A DNA stretch of 28,379 bases from a virus: the IMG/VR virus record IMGVR_UViG_3300037468_000615, positions 1 through 28,379 of that record; one strand, 5' to 3'. Both the position numbers and the translations under genes were made by a program. Every line of letters begins with the position of its first letter. Within the stretch, counting starts at the first letter, position 1. Below are positions 5,537-15,101 of this stretch, piece by piece. Below the pieces are notes generated by a model, which made no database searches, was not told where the DNA came from, and saw only the letters and a list, made by a program, of their open reading frames with translations.

Positions 5537-6334
5537 TTAATAATCCAAAATAAATTCCAACGCTGTAAATGAAAAATTATATATATTAAATCTGTCCTTT
5601 GTAAGAGATATGTTATCCCCTTTTATCACCATCAATCTCTTCACATATTCAGTAGAAGAAGACCATTCTAACAAATAAAAAGGTCTATATGATACTCCAA
5701 ACAATTTGATCATATTTTTTACAGTAACTACTTCTTCATCTCTTAAACCTTGCCATTCCAACGAAATTTCTTTACAAAGTTTAGTTTTATAGGCAACATT
5801 ATATTGAGGGAACATCTTTTCAGATAAACTTTCTCCTTCAAATGCTAAAGCAGGATATGAATATTCTATACTTGAACCTTGGTTATACATTGGAAGAATA
5901 TTATTATCGCTATATACAACATTCCTAACTGAATACAAATCACAATTATTCAAACTACCTGTAACAATATTAAATGATAAATTTGAAATGCCTTGCCCAA
6001 ATGAACAGCTATATAATTCATTACCAAAGTTAATTACAATAGAACCAGAATGAAATTGAATACTATAATCTTTGTTCTTCTCATCTGCTGCTAATAAATT
6101 ATCAATCAAGAACCATTGTGGTCGATGAGCATGATTTAAATGAAATTCAATACTCATACTCCCAAGGGCTGTAGATTCAGTATAATCTAATGAACAAGTG
6201 GTCAAATCCATTGAACACATATTTCCTTCATCAGTAGAACAATCAGAAGAGGGATATCCATTTTTTAGACCTACATTTCTGTTGTATGTAATTGGGATTA
6301 AGAAGAGACAGTACTTTGAGTAGTTAGTGCTCAT
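5537..6334 (-). CDS. Tail protein (distal-tail type), 265 aa
   Basis: The start overlaps the amidase stop by four bases. The protein is beta-rich and polar, with no membrane span. Its last about 70 residues (SLEWQGLRDEE...VKNMIKLFG...PFYLLEW...SFTALEF) match in pattern the C-terminus of the 345-aa tail protein encoded on the other side of the amidase, so the two are probably paralogues. Position after the tape measure and tip genes supports a baseplate or tail-tip role. N-terminal residues hold several cysteines (CSTDEGNMCSMDLTTC). The exact part of the tail is not identified. Confidence 0.7.
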   Translation of the reverse strand: MSTNYSKYCLFLIPITYNRNVGLKNGYPSSDCSTDEGNMCSMDLTTCSLDYTESTALGSMSIEFHLNHAHRPQWFLIDNLLAADEKNKDYSIQFHSGSIVINFGNELYSCSFGQGISNLSFNIVTGSLNNCDLYSVRNVVYSDNNILPMYNQGSSIEYSYPALAFEGESLSEKMFPQYNVAYKTKLCKEISLEWQGLRDEEVVTVKNMIKLFGVSYRPFYLLEWSSSTEYVKRLMVIKGDNISLTKDRFNIYNFSFTALEFILDY

Positions 6335-6855
6335 TTGTTTCTATATTCTTTGATAAATCCTTGAAAATATATTCCAGGACAATTCTCTTTACCAAAAAAA
6401 TCACAATGTCCTTTCAAAGATTTTTTTATATTCAATTTCTTAAAATCTGGTTGATACTTATACAATCTTTCAAGTAATTCTGCCAAAGCAACAACTTGAA
6501 AATCAGTAGGAGTATTTGTTCCTTGATAAGAAGGACCATCGAAGTTCCCTAATAAACAAATACCAATTGAATCAGTATTATGCCCTCTACAATGCCAGGT
6601 AACATCAGTTAGTGAATTTGTTTTATATAAAGAATCTTTACCAATTATGTAATGGTAGCAAATGTGCGGCGCACCGTTGGTAGAGATATGGTTGTTTTCT
6701 GAGGGGGTGATATGATAATTGTTTATATTCTGAACTGTGGAATCGCAAAGGCTTTGATGTACAATTATATATTTCACTTTGGATAAAGATCTTTGTTGCC
6801 ATCTACGAGTAGGATGCCAAGGGAGTAAATCAATATAATTTTTAATTTCTATCAT
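6331..6855 (-). CDS. Endolysin: N-acetylmuramoyl-L-alanine amidase (Amidase_2)
   Basis: 174 aa, a single catalytic domain as in T7 lysozyme. It cuts the amide bond between N-acetylmuramic acid and L-alanine of peptidoglycan. Visible motifs: KYIIVHQS with H33, CYHYIIG with Y67, VTWHCRGHNTDSIGICLLGNF at 85-105, and GHCDFFGKENCPG with H150 and C159. H33, H150 and C159 fit the three zinc ligands, and Y67 the catalytic tyrosine. There is no signal peptide or wall-binding domain, so release should need a holin, probably one of the membrane proteins at 4630-5026. It is embedded in the tail operon between two related tail genes and overlaps the downstream one by four bases. Confidence 0.93.
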   Translation of the reverse strand: MIEIKNYIDLLPWHPTRRWQQRSLSKVKYIIVHQSLCDSTVQNINNYHITPSENNHISTNGAPHICYHYIIGKDSLYKTNSLTDVTWHCRGHNTDSIGICLLGNFDGPSYQGTNTPTDFQVVALAELLERLYKYQPDFKKLNIKKSLKGHCDFFGKENCPGIYFQGFIKEYRNK

Positions 6856-6858
6856 TTT

Positions 6859-7896
6859 TTAAAACTCTTGTAATTCAAACGAAACATTAAATCCACCAGC
6901 AACAATTTCTTTCACAGACAAATTTTTCATCCCACATATAATCCAAGTTGAAACATCAGCTGAATCCTCTACAAATAAAACGGGGAGCCCACCTTTGCCA
7001 AGTTTATACATATCAACCAATTCACTCATACTACTTGATGGAAGATATTGAAATTCCAAATTAAATGATCTTTGATATCCTGTATTTTGGACTCCATCAA
7101 AAGTAATATCACCAAGTAAATTTCTATCAGTTGAAGATTTAGGATATCGATATTCGGTAGTTTTATCTTCTATCATATAACCATTTGGCAAATTCATCAA
7201 TATTCCATGCATGAACACATACATCTTCTCTTGAGAAGCATGTGGATTTGTTTGATTCCAACGATAGTACTGATACTTTGTTGCAGCAGGCCACAAACTT
7301 ATAACTTGAGAATTACTTGGCCAATTTGTTAGGGCTATTTGATTGTATCCATAATCAGAAATCTCTACACTTGTACCATATACTTTAGAACAAGACAAAT
7401 TTACTACATCTGTATAATCACTTGAACTTGCTATTTGAAGATGACTGATGTTATCAAGATTAAAAAAGTAATCATATGCTTCAATATACACTGCTTGTGA
7501 ACAAGTAGCAACCCAAGGATATTTCAAATCTATATTTGTGTTGACAATAGCATATTCATTTTTATCAGAACTAAGTGCTTTATAAATACGAAAGTTTGGA
7601 GTTTCAACACTCATTGTGACTTGAAAATCCTTCATATCTGGATCATTTGTAAGAGCAGGCATAAACGAATCACCAGAACGCGTCCACCACCCATCACTTG
7701 TACTTCCAGTACTTAAACAAACAGAAGCAGTTGCAACAGAATGTGTTTCAAAGAAGCCAGCTTGTGCAGGTAAGACTTCTTTTAGTTGAAGTGATACTCC
7801 ATCAGCAGCAAGTTCCCAGCAAGAAGGTGTGGCTTCATTGTAGTTTCTGAATCCAGATGAGAAGAACTGAAGGGGCAAAAGTATGAAACTACTCAT
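6859..7896 (-). CDS. Tail protein (distal-tail type), 345 aa
   Basis: Starts four bases inside the end of the 957-aa tip gene (ATGA). The protein is polar, beta-rich and aromatic, with serine/threonine-rich stretches. Its C-terminal part (FNLEFQYLPSSSM, VDMYKLGKGGLPVLFVED, FNVSFELQEF) follows the same pattern as that of the 265-aa protein at 5537. Such endings are seen in distal-tail and baseplate proteins of siphoviruses. Location between tape measure and lysis genes agrees. Assignment to a particular ring of the tail tip is not possible from the sequence. Confidence 0.7.
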   Translation of the reverse strand: MSSFILLPLQFFSSGFRNYNEATPSCWELAADGVSLQLKEVLPAQAGFFETHSVATASVCLSTGSTSDGWWTRSGDSFMPALTNDPDMKDFQVTMSVETPNFRIYKALSSDKNEYAIVNTNIDLKYPWVATCSQAVYIEAYDYFFNLDNISHLQIASSSDYTDVVNLSCSKVYGTSVEISDYGYNQIALTNWPSNSQVISLWPAATKYQYYRWNQTNPHASQEKMYVFMHGILMNLPNGYMIEDKTTEYRYPKSSTDRNLLGDITFDGVQNTGYQRSFNLEFQYLPSSSMSELVDMYKLGKGGLPVLFVEDSADVSTWIICGMKNLSVKEIVAGGFNVSFELQEF

Positions 7897-10766
7897 GCGT
7901 CAACTCTACGAAGAATGCTGTAATATTCAAGATTGTGTAACTGGATGCATTCAATTTGGATTTTATTCAAATTTTTATTTATTTGTGTAATCACAAAAGC
8001 ACTATATACTGTTTGACTATTGATTGTTGAGGTAAAGTTTGTATATCCAGCAAATCCTTTGATATTCATTCCTAACAAATTATATGGAACATTGTTAAAA
8101 GCAATTATATCACCTATAGTATACGCCAATAATTCAAGATTCTTTGTTGTAAATTTTATAGTTCTATGACGATTTGCCCATTGATTAATATTATATTTGG
8201 CAATTATTCTATTCTCCTCATCCTCTCCTTTGTAACTTCCAGTAGCATGCCAAGCCGAACTTGTAGCAGGAACAACGTCCTTAGCAACCGGTGCCCAATA
8301 TTTGTTCAAAGAAGATGTAGCCAATGAAAGATTTGGTGCTTGACCAACATTACTACGAACACATCCATAATAAAGATTATTACAAGAAACAAAATCAACT
8401 GGGCAATAACTTGTATATTTCTTCTCTATTTTATCTATCTTAAAAGAATTCTTAGCAAATGTATTTGTTTGTTCCCACTTTGTATAATCATAATTTGCAT
8501 CATCAATACACCAATTTATTTTCTGGGTGTAATCATCGAATGCATACATAAAATCTGTTTTCATCTCAACTATTTCAGTTTTAACATTTTCAAGAGGAGT
8601 TAAAGATATATCAAAAGAATCAATGTCAGAAAATTCAATTGTTCCATCTATATCAGTGGTTTCATAAGTTGGTTGTAACATTATAAAATTATATTTCCCA
8701 TCATCATTTATAAACAAAGTAAATGGTTCATATTGAATATATTCTTTTATGAACTTGTTCAATTCTGTTTTTTCATGTATAACAAATCCACTATAATCTC
8801 TTGATTCAGAAAAGAATGTAGTCCATTTTGGTTCAAGTGTTAACTGAGCCCAGTTAGCATTATAATAAGCATCAGTTGACCATACAAATGTTCTTAACAA
8901 ATACTCAATATATTCGTATGGTCTTCTTAGTTGGTACAACAACCCTTTGCCATCAGTTGAATATAAAGAATCAGCATCATTCAAACAAATTCCTTTTATT
9001 GCACCATAAATTGGTTTATCATAAGGAGTATCTACAGAACCAGCAGATAAGTGATAAATCTTTGAACAAGTAAATTGAGTTAAGGTATCACCACCACCAG
9101 TATAAGTATGATTCTGATTCCAGTTAATTTCAATTCTACAGCCTAATCCTCTTTCAATTTGATTTCTATTTACAGAAGAAGCAGAACCCATAAATTCAGT
9201 AACACCAAGTGTTCCATATTTACAAACATTATCATATTCAGTAGCCCAATCTGTATAATGATGATTTGCATTTGTTCCAGTTCCAAAACATCTTGTATTT
9301 TGATTTCTTGAAGCAGTGAACCAAGTACTTCCAACAGGACTTTCACCTTGTATACTAAAAGCATTCCCACCAATATAAGCACCCATTCCTTCCATATAAG
9401 CACTTTGTGAAGCTTGTTCAGAAATTAAAGGTGTTTTTAAGTTATCATAATTGAAAGTTCTTAAAATAGAAGTAGCATATTCTACACCCCCTATAATTGT
9501 TCCACCATAAGGATGATCCATATAGTACAACATGAAATGACCCATTGTCATGCCACGACCATCATCAAAATCAGTTGTAGAAGGAATACTTATTTTTCTA
9601 CTTGGTCTTACAGATCCATCTCTTTCTGATTTTAACTGAGCAGTATCAAGAATTGTGTTTGCCCAGAAATAAAAGAAATCAGAACCAGATTCTGCTAAAT
9701 TACCTGAAAAAGGTGCTAAACTAAGATTACCATGAAAAGCATTTTCTTTTAAATTATCAATTGGAGAAAGATTACTATTTACAGTATTCAAAGAAGAACC
9801 AGTTATCCACCCATTTCCCCAACTACCACTATCAAGTAAAATGTAGCGCATTGGAACATGAAGTAACATTGCTTCATCAGTTCGAAAATGATTACTTGAT
9901 GTTCCTCTTATTTCAACACAAGCAGCCATAAGTTCACCTGATTGACCATAACTTCCTGTATGAATGAGATATGTATGTTCTGTTAAACTTCTATTCCAAT
10001 CATGCATTACAAGAGGAGTATAAAATTCATCATTTTCTAACAGAATAGAATATTGAACATCACAAAGATTAGATTGAGTAATTAAAGAAAATAAATCTTC
10101 GGTTGGATTTATGAGAGTAGAATGAAGAGCATCTTCTGCAGCATAAAATAAAGAATGTCCATTATCTGAACCAACTAATATGAGAGGGGCATTCCAATGA
10201 TTCCCAAATGGAACAGGTAAATATCTATCTTCATCTGTTTGAAGAATAGGAATGTTACAAGAATAAATAGGACCTAATTTCTTATTAACAAAGTCAATCA
10301 ATCTTCCTTGAATTGGTGTTTCAGGCATATCTACATTCTTACATTCAATTTCTATCCCATCTTTACTCATTGAAATATCTTTTATATAACCATCGAAGAT
10401 GCAATAAAAACCATTGGAAGATAAAGACATTCCTTCATAACCAATGTAAATTACTATTCTCTTGCCGTAGTAATCTTTATCAAAGAATTCTTTTATAATA
10501 GAAAAATCACGACCTTGTCCTTGATAATCAACTAATTCAACTTTAGGTGCTACAGATGTAACATTGTTATCACCAGTTAAATTCCAAGTACGAGAAGAAC
10601 CAATATAATTTTTTATGCAACCAATATATTGATTACTATCTATAATAGTTGAAACAGATGCTAATCTTAAAACATCAGATAAGGTTTCGTAGATGTGAAT
10701 AATTATAAGTTTATCTGTGTCTTTAAGACTTGATCTACGAGTAAATTCGCTTGAAAGTGTAAACAA
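7893..10766 (-). CDS. Large tail-tip / baseplate hub protein, 957 aa
   Basis: Follows the tape measure gene with no gap (tape measure stop at 10767). Residues 1-170 look like a hub domain (DKLIIIHIYETLSDVLRL, then KRIVIYIGYEG and CIFDGYIKDISMS), the middle (200-650) is rich in serine, glycine, tyrosine and histidine and may be a receptor or fibre-like insertion, and the C-terminal region (about 840-957) again looks hub-like (IGDIIAFNNVPYNLLGM, QINKNLNKIQIEC). Hub domains at both ends with a large insertion are seen in tail-associated proteins. No peptidase motif is visible. It is the best candidate for host recognition, by size and place. Confidence 0.75.
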   Translation of the reverse strand: MFTLSSEFTRRSSLKDTDKLIIIHIYETLSDVLRLASVSTIIDSNQYIGCIKNYIGSSRTWNLTGDNNVTSVAPKVELVDYQGQGRDFSIIKEFFDKDYYGKRIVIYIGYEGMSLSSNGFYCIFDGYIKDISMSKDGIEIECKNVDMPETPIQGRLIDFVNKKLGPIYSCNIPILQTDEDRYLPVPFGNHWNAPLILVGSDNGHSLFYAAEDALHSTLINPTEDLFSLITQSNLCDVQYSILLENDEFYTPLVMHDWNRSLTEHTYLIHTGSYGQSGELMAACVEIRGTSSNHFRTDEAMLLHVPMRYILLDSGSWGNGWITGSSLNTVNSNLSPIDNLKENAFHGNLSLAPFSGNLAESGSDFFYFWANTILDTAQLKSERDGSVRPSRKISIPSTTDFDDGRGMTMGHFMLYYMDHPYGGTIIGGVEYATSILRTFNYDNLKTPLISEQASQSAYMEGMGAYIGGNAFSIQGESPVGSTWFTASRNQNTRCFGTGTNANHHYTDWATEYDNVCKYGTLGVTEFMGSASSVNRNQIERGLGCRIEINWNQNHTYTGGGDTLTQFTCSKIYHLSAGSVDTPYDKPIYGAIKGICLNDADSLYSTDGKGLLYQLRRPYEYIEYLLRTFVWSTDAYYNANWAQLTLEPKWTTFFSESRDYSGFVIHEKTELNKFIKEYIQYEPFTLFINDDGKYNFIMLQPTYETTDIDGTIEFSDIDSFDISLTPLENVKTEIVEMKTDFMYAFDDYTQKINWCIDDANYDYTKWEQTNTFAKNSFKIDKIEKKYTSYCPVDFVSCNNLYYGCVRSNVGQAPNLSLATSSLNKYWAPVAKDVVPATSSAWHATGSYKGEDEENRIIAKYNINQWANRHRTIKFTTKNLELLAYTIGDIIAFNNVPYNLLGMNIKGFAGYTNFTSTINSQTVYSAFVITQINKNLNKIQIECIQLHNLEYYSILRRVDA

Positions 10767-13700
10767 TTATGCCACCTTCAAAGAGTAACCACGTTTAATT
10801 CCTTTATTAATAAGAGGAATCATTGTACTATTAACAAATTCCTCTGTTCCAATAAAATCACCTTCTATATAAACATTTACATTATTACTTGTACTTCCTA
10901 AATTTCTTCCAGAATTTATATATTCCAATGCTCTTGCATTTTCTTTAGCAGCATTTCTGTTTACAACATATTCACCGGGTGTTAACATTGTATGTTGAGA
11001 ATCACCAAATCCTTGTCCTCCAACCCATCCACCCAATGCTTTACGATATGGATTCTTTGTTCCCATAATAGTTGCTAATTGAACAACACCAGTAGCAGCA
11101 ACTAAAGCAGCTAAAATAGGTGCAAACCAAACTGGTTGAACTGTCCAAGCATTCATAAATGCCTGAGCAGTTGTCATTATAACACCAGCTTCCCTTGATT
11201 TTTTATCAGCATCCCAGGCTTTTATTTTCTGTTCAGTTTCTCTCTTTTCATATTTCGTTAAAGTATCATTGTGAACTTTTAGTTGATTCTTGTAATATGT
11301 TGTATATTCAAGACCACTTGCTCTTAAGTTTTCAGATTCTTTATCCCATCTTAAATTTTCAAGATTGATAAGTTCTCTTGTTCTTTCAAGTTTGTTATCC
11401 ATCAAAGTAACTTCAGAATCAAATACTGATTGAACAAGATTAGCAGTTTCAGAAATTATTTGTTGATAGTTTTGGTAGAAATTACCAATTACAGATTTAG
11501 CTTTACCAAACCCATTCTCTGCTCCTTCCGCTACTGCTGCCCAGAATTTTTGTTCAGTAGGTGATACCCAATGTTCTGGTAATCCCCCTAAATCAATTTC
11601 TGTTTCTGGGGGTCTTTGTACCAAATAAGTAATTGGCTTAAAATCACTCATTGTTATCTTTGGTAATTCGCCTCTTAATTCTACAAGTTTGTTGATTATA
11701 AACTGTAAAGAATTACCAAAATATAAACCAGAGTTTGCCATTTCATTTAGTAACTTTATAGTATTTCTTTTTTCATCTTCACCTTCTTTGTATGCTTTCA
11801 TTTCTTCAAGAAGTTTTTGTCTTAATTCTGCAAGATTATCAATTACTTTCTTTGATGGTTGTGATATACCCAAATCAATCATTTGTTCAGGACCATACAT
11901 TTCTGCTTGTTTATTAATAACTCCAAATAATGAATAATATTGATCTTTTAGTTTTAGTAAAGCAGCACATTGTCTATCAATTTCCCAATTTAATTTCTTG
12001 TTTGATAACTCAGCAGCTTTTACTTGATTGTCCCAAGCAGTAAAATATAACTCCTGACTACCCTTTGCTACCCCTCCTAATTTAGGTGGTTCAGTAGGAG
12101 TATATTCTAACTGAGCTGTTAAATTTTGTATATAAGTTCGTTTAGATTCTATAGCATCAGCTAATACTGCTTGTCTTCTTTTTGCTTCTGCAGTATCTAT
12201 ATCATTTATTGCTTTTACTATAACACCAGAATCGCTCTTTATTGAATCAGAAGCAGTTTTCCAATAATTTTTCCAACTATTTAACCATTCACTTGGTTTC
12301 TTGAAGAAATCAACCCCTGTTATTAAATGTATGAAATCAGATATATCAGAAATAATTTTAGCTAAAGCATAACCAAACGCTTCTAAAACATTTGCTCCTT
12401 TACTAAAAGCATCTATGAGATCATAGATAAAGAATGCAACTTGTAGAATCCAAGCAGCTTTACCCAACATTCTAAAGATTGGAGATAAACCAGCACCTAA
12501 TCTTGTTAAAGCTGGAACGAGTTTTGATATAGCTACAATTATCCAATTAAATACATTTGCAATTGTAACACCAAATGCTTGTAATTTTATAATAATTTTT
12601 ATAATAGGAACAAGTTTTGCTGCTGCGGCATCCATAATTCTTATCATTTTTGTGTTAAATAATTTTTCAAGATCATAAAACTTTTCTGCTATTATAACAA
12701 TATTTGCTCTTGCAAACGCAAAAAGAGTATCTGCTTTTGTAGTAAATACTCTACCTACTTCTTTCGATGCATCTATAAATCTTTTTATTTCATTTATTAA
12801 TCTTTCTTCTAATAATAAATCAAGCAATTTATTATATGCTTTTGCAACTATATTTGTACTTTCAGCAAATTTTTTCATTACTAAAGTTGCTTTATCTATT
12901 TCCTTTTCTTCAAACATAAGAGGAATACTTGCAAATTCTTTTAAAAGTTTTCCCCCTTCCATCAACCTCTCAAATAATCCACCAACATCAAAAACTGTTA
13001 CAAGAGTAGTAAATCCTCTTACTAATCCTCTTGTTGCATCACCTAACCACTCAATCACTCTTATTATTACTAATAATCCATCAGCAAACGCAACCCAATC
13101 AATTCTTTCTATCATTCCAAAGATTGCTTCAACTGCTTCTTTTATTTTAGGTGTAGCAGCAGCAACTCCTTTTGCTATAGCTGGAATGAGATCAGCTTTT
13201 AATAATTCCAGTTGATCATTAAAGTTACCAAGAATTTCTATTTGATTAGGAGGAATAAAGTTCATTCCTTCAGCTTTTAACTGTTCAATACTTTTACCAA
13301 GTATATTAGAGTTAGCTGCCAACGTTGCTATCATATCTATGGTAGTTCTATCAAATCCTAAAGCAGCAAGTCCTTCAGGATTATCTTTACCAAGTTGAAA
13401 TATCTTGTTCAACTTTTCTTCCCAAGTAGCTAATCCCAATCCTAATCCTTCAAATGCTTTCTGATTTACTTTGCTTAACATCATCTTTGATAAAACATTG
13501 CCCAAATCTTCTAAAGAATAACCAGTTTCAATAGCAGCAAATCTATATTTCTGTAATAGATTAGTATCAATTTTTAATTTTTTACTTAAATCAGAAAGAG
13601 CATCACCCAATTCATAAGATTGAACAACCATTCTTTTCAAACCTTGCAGAACATAAACTGAAGCAAATGTTACAGCAGTAGCTATCATCATATTTTTCAA

Positions 13701-14021
13701 AGAAACTAAACTTGAAGTCATCTTCTCAGACCAAGTTCTTTGACCAGTTAGTAAACGTTGATGTGCTCTTTCTGCCGATTTTACCAATCTTTCTTGATAA
13801 TCTTTATCAGACCTTAAAGCTTTGGCTTGTCTTGCTTCTTCAGCTAAGTACAATTTCTGATTATGAAGTTTTAGAGCAGCATCAGCTTTAGCATTAGCAA
13901 CATCTTGCACCTTTTCAATAGTTGCTACATGTTTCTTTAGTTCAGCTTCTTGTTGCTTTAAAGAAAAACCTTCAGAAGATTTCTTGTACTTTAATTCAAT
14001 TGGGATGACTGCTTTAGCCAT
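10767..14021 (-). CDS. Tape measure protein
   Basis: 1084 aa. Charged coiled-coil N-terminus (20-95), hydrophobic segments (around 105-125, SLKNMMIATAVTFASVYVL, and several between 290 and 570), helical middle, and a C-terminal block typical of tape measures: ALGGWVGGQGFGDS then LTPGEYVVNRNAAKE. Length sets tail length; at about 1.5 angstrom per residue, a known rule for siphoviruses, this gives a tail near 160 nm. The gene directly follows the frameshifted chaperone pair, the conserved order. DNA-ejection and membrane-pore functions are usual for the family. Confidence 0.93.
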   Translation of the reverse strand: MAKAVIPIELKYKKSSEGFSLKQQEAELKKHVATIEKVQDVANAKADAALKLHNQKLYLAEEARQAKALRSDKDYQERLVKSAERAHQRLLTGQRTWSEKMTSSLVSLKNMMIATAVTFASVYVLQGLKRMVVQSYELGDALSDLSKKLKIDTNLLQKYRFAAIETGYSLEDLGNVLSKMMLSKVNQKAFEGLGLGLATWEEKLNKIFQLGKDNPEGLAALGFDRTTIDMIATLAANSNILGKSIEQLKAEGMNFIPPNQIEILGNFNDQLELLKADLIPAIAKGVAAATPKIKEAVEAIFGMIERIDWVAFADGLLVIIRVIEWLGDATRGLVRGFTTLVTVFDVGGLFERLMEGGKLLKEFASIPLMFEEKEIDKATLVMKKFAESTNIVAKAYNKLLDLLLEERLINEIKRFIDASKEVGRVFTTKADTLFAFARANIVIIAEKFYDLEKLFNTKMIRIMDAAAAKLVPIIKIIIKLQAFGVTIANVFNWIIVAISKLVPALTRLGAGLSPIFRMLGKAAWILQVAFFIYDLIDAFSKGANVLEAFGYALAKIISDISDFIHLITGVDFFKKPSEWLNSWKNYWKTASDSIKSDSGVIVKAINDIDTAEAKRRQAVLADAIESKRTYIQNLTAQLEYTPTEPPKLGGVAKGSQELYFTAWDNQVKAAELSNKKLNWEIDRQCAALLKLKDQYYSLFGVINKQAEMYGPEQMIDLGISQPSKKVIDNLAELRQKLLEEMKAYKEGEDEKRNTIKLLNEMANSGLYFGNSLQFIINKLVELRGELPKITMSDFKPITYLVQRPPETEIDLGGLPEHWVSPTEQKFWAAVAEGAENGFGKAKSVIGNFYQNYQQIISETANLVQSVFDSEVTLMDNKLERTRELINLENLRWDKESENLRASGLEYTTYYKNQLKVHNDTLTKYEKRETEQKIKAWDADKKSREAGVIMTTAQAFMNAWTVQPVWFAPILAALVAATGVVQLATIMGTKNPYRKALGGWVGGQGFGDSQHTMLTPGEYVVNRNAAKENARALEYINSGRNLGSTSNNVNVYIEGDFIGTEEFVNSTMIPLINKGIKRGYSLKVA

Positions 14022-14038
14022 TTATCTTTCTAAATTTA

Positions 14039-14500
14039 TCATTTCTTGTTCTTTTTCAATTCCGATTCAGATTTCGATTGTTGTGTTTTTAATTTATTAC
14101 TCTCATCCTTATCACAAATATTCTGTATCAAATCAAATGCTTCTAAAACATAAGCAGGAATATCATTCCATGTAGGATAGAAAAATTGAATACCATATCT
14201 CTTCATTTGAGAATATAAAGAAAGTAATTTGTAAACATCTTCTTCAATGAATATCTCTGGATGAAATTGGCGGGTTATAGTTTCATCTTTTATCTTTGTT
14301 ATATAAAATCCACCAACAATTTGACCAATTACATTCATCTCTTTTTCATCTCTACAAATCAGATGATTGAATAATTCTTCTTTATCATTACAAACCTTTT
14401 CTTGTTTTTTACAATTAACTACATTGATTGGGTAACTTGGATTTTTTTCAAATTTTTCAATTCCTTCTTTTTTATCATATAACATCCACCAAGCTCCCAA
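14039..14500 (-). CDS. Tail assembly chaperone, frameshift extension (T-type part)
   Basis: 153 codons from a TTG at 14500, but the frame is open to a stop at 14536-14534 and has no credible start. It is read by a -1 shift from the gene at 14506-14901: the slippery A AAA AAC lies just before the upstream stop, and after the shift the frame reads CTA ATT CAA TTG GGA into this ORF. The fusion would be about 287 aa. The extension begins LGAWWMLYDKK, has FHPEIFIEEDVYKLLSLY and a lysine-serine-rich end. In lambda the corresponding G-T fusion helps the tape measure assemble with the tail tube. Confidence 0.85.
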   Translation of the reverse strand: MGAWWMLYDKKEGIEKFEKNPSYPINVVNCKKQEKVCNDKEELFNHLICRDEKEMNVIGQIVGGFYITKIKDETITRQFHPEIFIEEDVYKLLSLYSQMKRYGIQFFYPTWNDIPAYVLEAFDLIQNICDKDESNKLKTQQSKSESELKKNKK

Positions 14501-14505
14501 TTGAA

Positions 14506-14901
14506 TTAGTTTTTTGATTGTTTTCTTTCTGGGTTACTAATTTCAGCAATCTTTGTACTCAATTCCATTCTATTTTCAGAACTTATCTTGTTCAAATTTT
14601 CTTCTATATCATTAGTCCATTCTGCAAGTTTATCATCTTCATAAAAGAAATTTTCCCAACCGATAAGACCATAACAAAGAAGTTGATAAAGATACGAACC
14701 TTTATTTAGTATGTCTATATCATCATCATCTATTTTCTTCTTACCTTTCTTTGCTTTAGTAAATTTCATACCATCAATCAATTCGGCATTCTCTTTAGCA
14801 GATAAAGGTTTAAGAATGAAAATTGTTTGCTTGTCCTTTGTAAGCTTTTTATCTTCATCAAGGATGTACTTAATTGTTTGAAGTGTTAAGGCTCTTGCCA
14901 T
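14506..14901 (-). CDS. Tail assembly chaperone (G-type part)
   Basis: 131 aa, between the tail tube and tape measure genes, as in lambda gpG. The ribosome site AGGAG lies upstream of the ATG, about 12 bases away. The protein is charged and helical, with a lysine-rich middle followed by aspartates (KAKKGKKKIDDDDID) and ends KQSKN. Its last codons are TCA AAA AAC TAA, which contain the -1 slippery heptamer, so most ribosomes end here and a minority make the longer product with 14039-14500. Confidence 0.85.
   Translation of the reverse strand: MARALTLQTIKYILDEDKKLTKDKQTIFILKPLSAKENAELIDGMKFTKAKKGKKKIDDDDIDILNKGSYLYQLLCYGLIGWENFFYEDDKLAEWTNDIEENLNKISSENRMELSTKIAEISNPERKQSKN
14509..14515 (-). promoter_or_regulatory. 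-1 programmed ribosomal frameshift site (A AAA AAC)
   Basis: On the minus strand the heptamer AAAAAAC is in register X XXY YYZ with the 0 frame (TCA AAA AAC TAA), directly before the stop at 14508-14506. A -1 slip leads to CTA ATT CAA TTG and the downstream ORF. Place between tail tube and tape measure genes is the classic one. I see no strong downstream hairpin; the stop codon in the next position may act as the stimulator. Confidence 0.85.
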
Positions 14902-15101
14902 ATTATTTTTTTTCTCCTGTTGGTTTGTTTGTTTTAAAAATAGTAGTGAATAAAAACCTACCCATAAAATTCAATTGTTTTTCTATCATTTTCTTCATAA
15001 TTTCAATAGAAAGCATTTAAGTTTTAATAGAATTATTGATAAAATTTGATAGGTTTTTTTCACCATATATAAAATATCCAATTCTTTTTCAACTATTAGA
15101 A

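Noticed and set aside
8340-9403. Short frames opposite or within the 957-aa tail gene
   Set aside because: They are shadows of the long gene, with no ribosome sites and leucine/isoleucine-rich nonsense composition.
14903-15016. 37-aa minus-strand frame between tail tube and chaperone genes
   Set aside because: No ribosome site, low-complexity composition, and it ends inside the spacer that carries the next gene's ribosome site.
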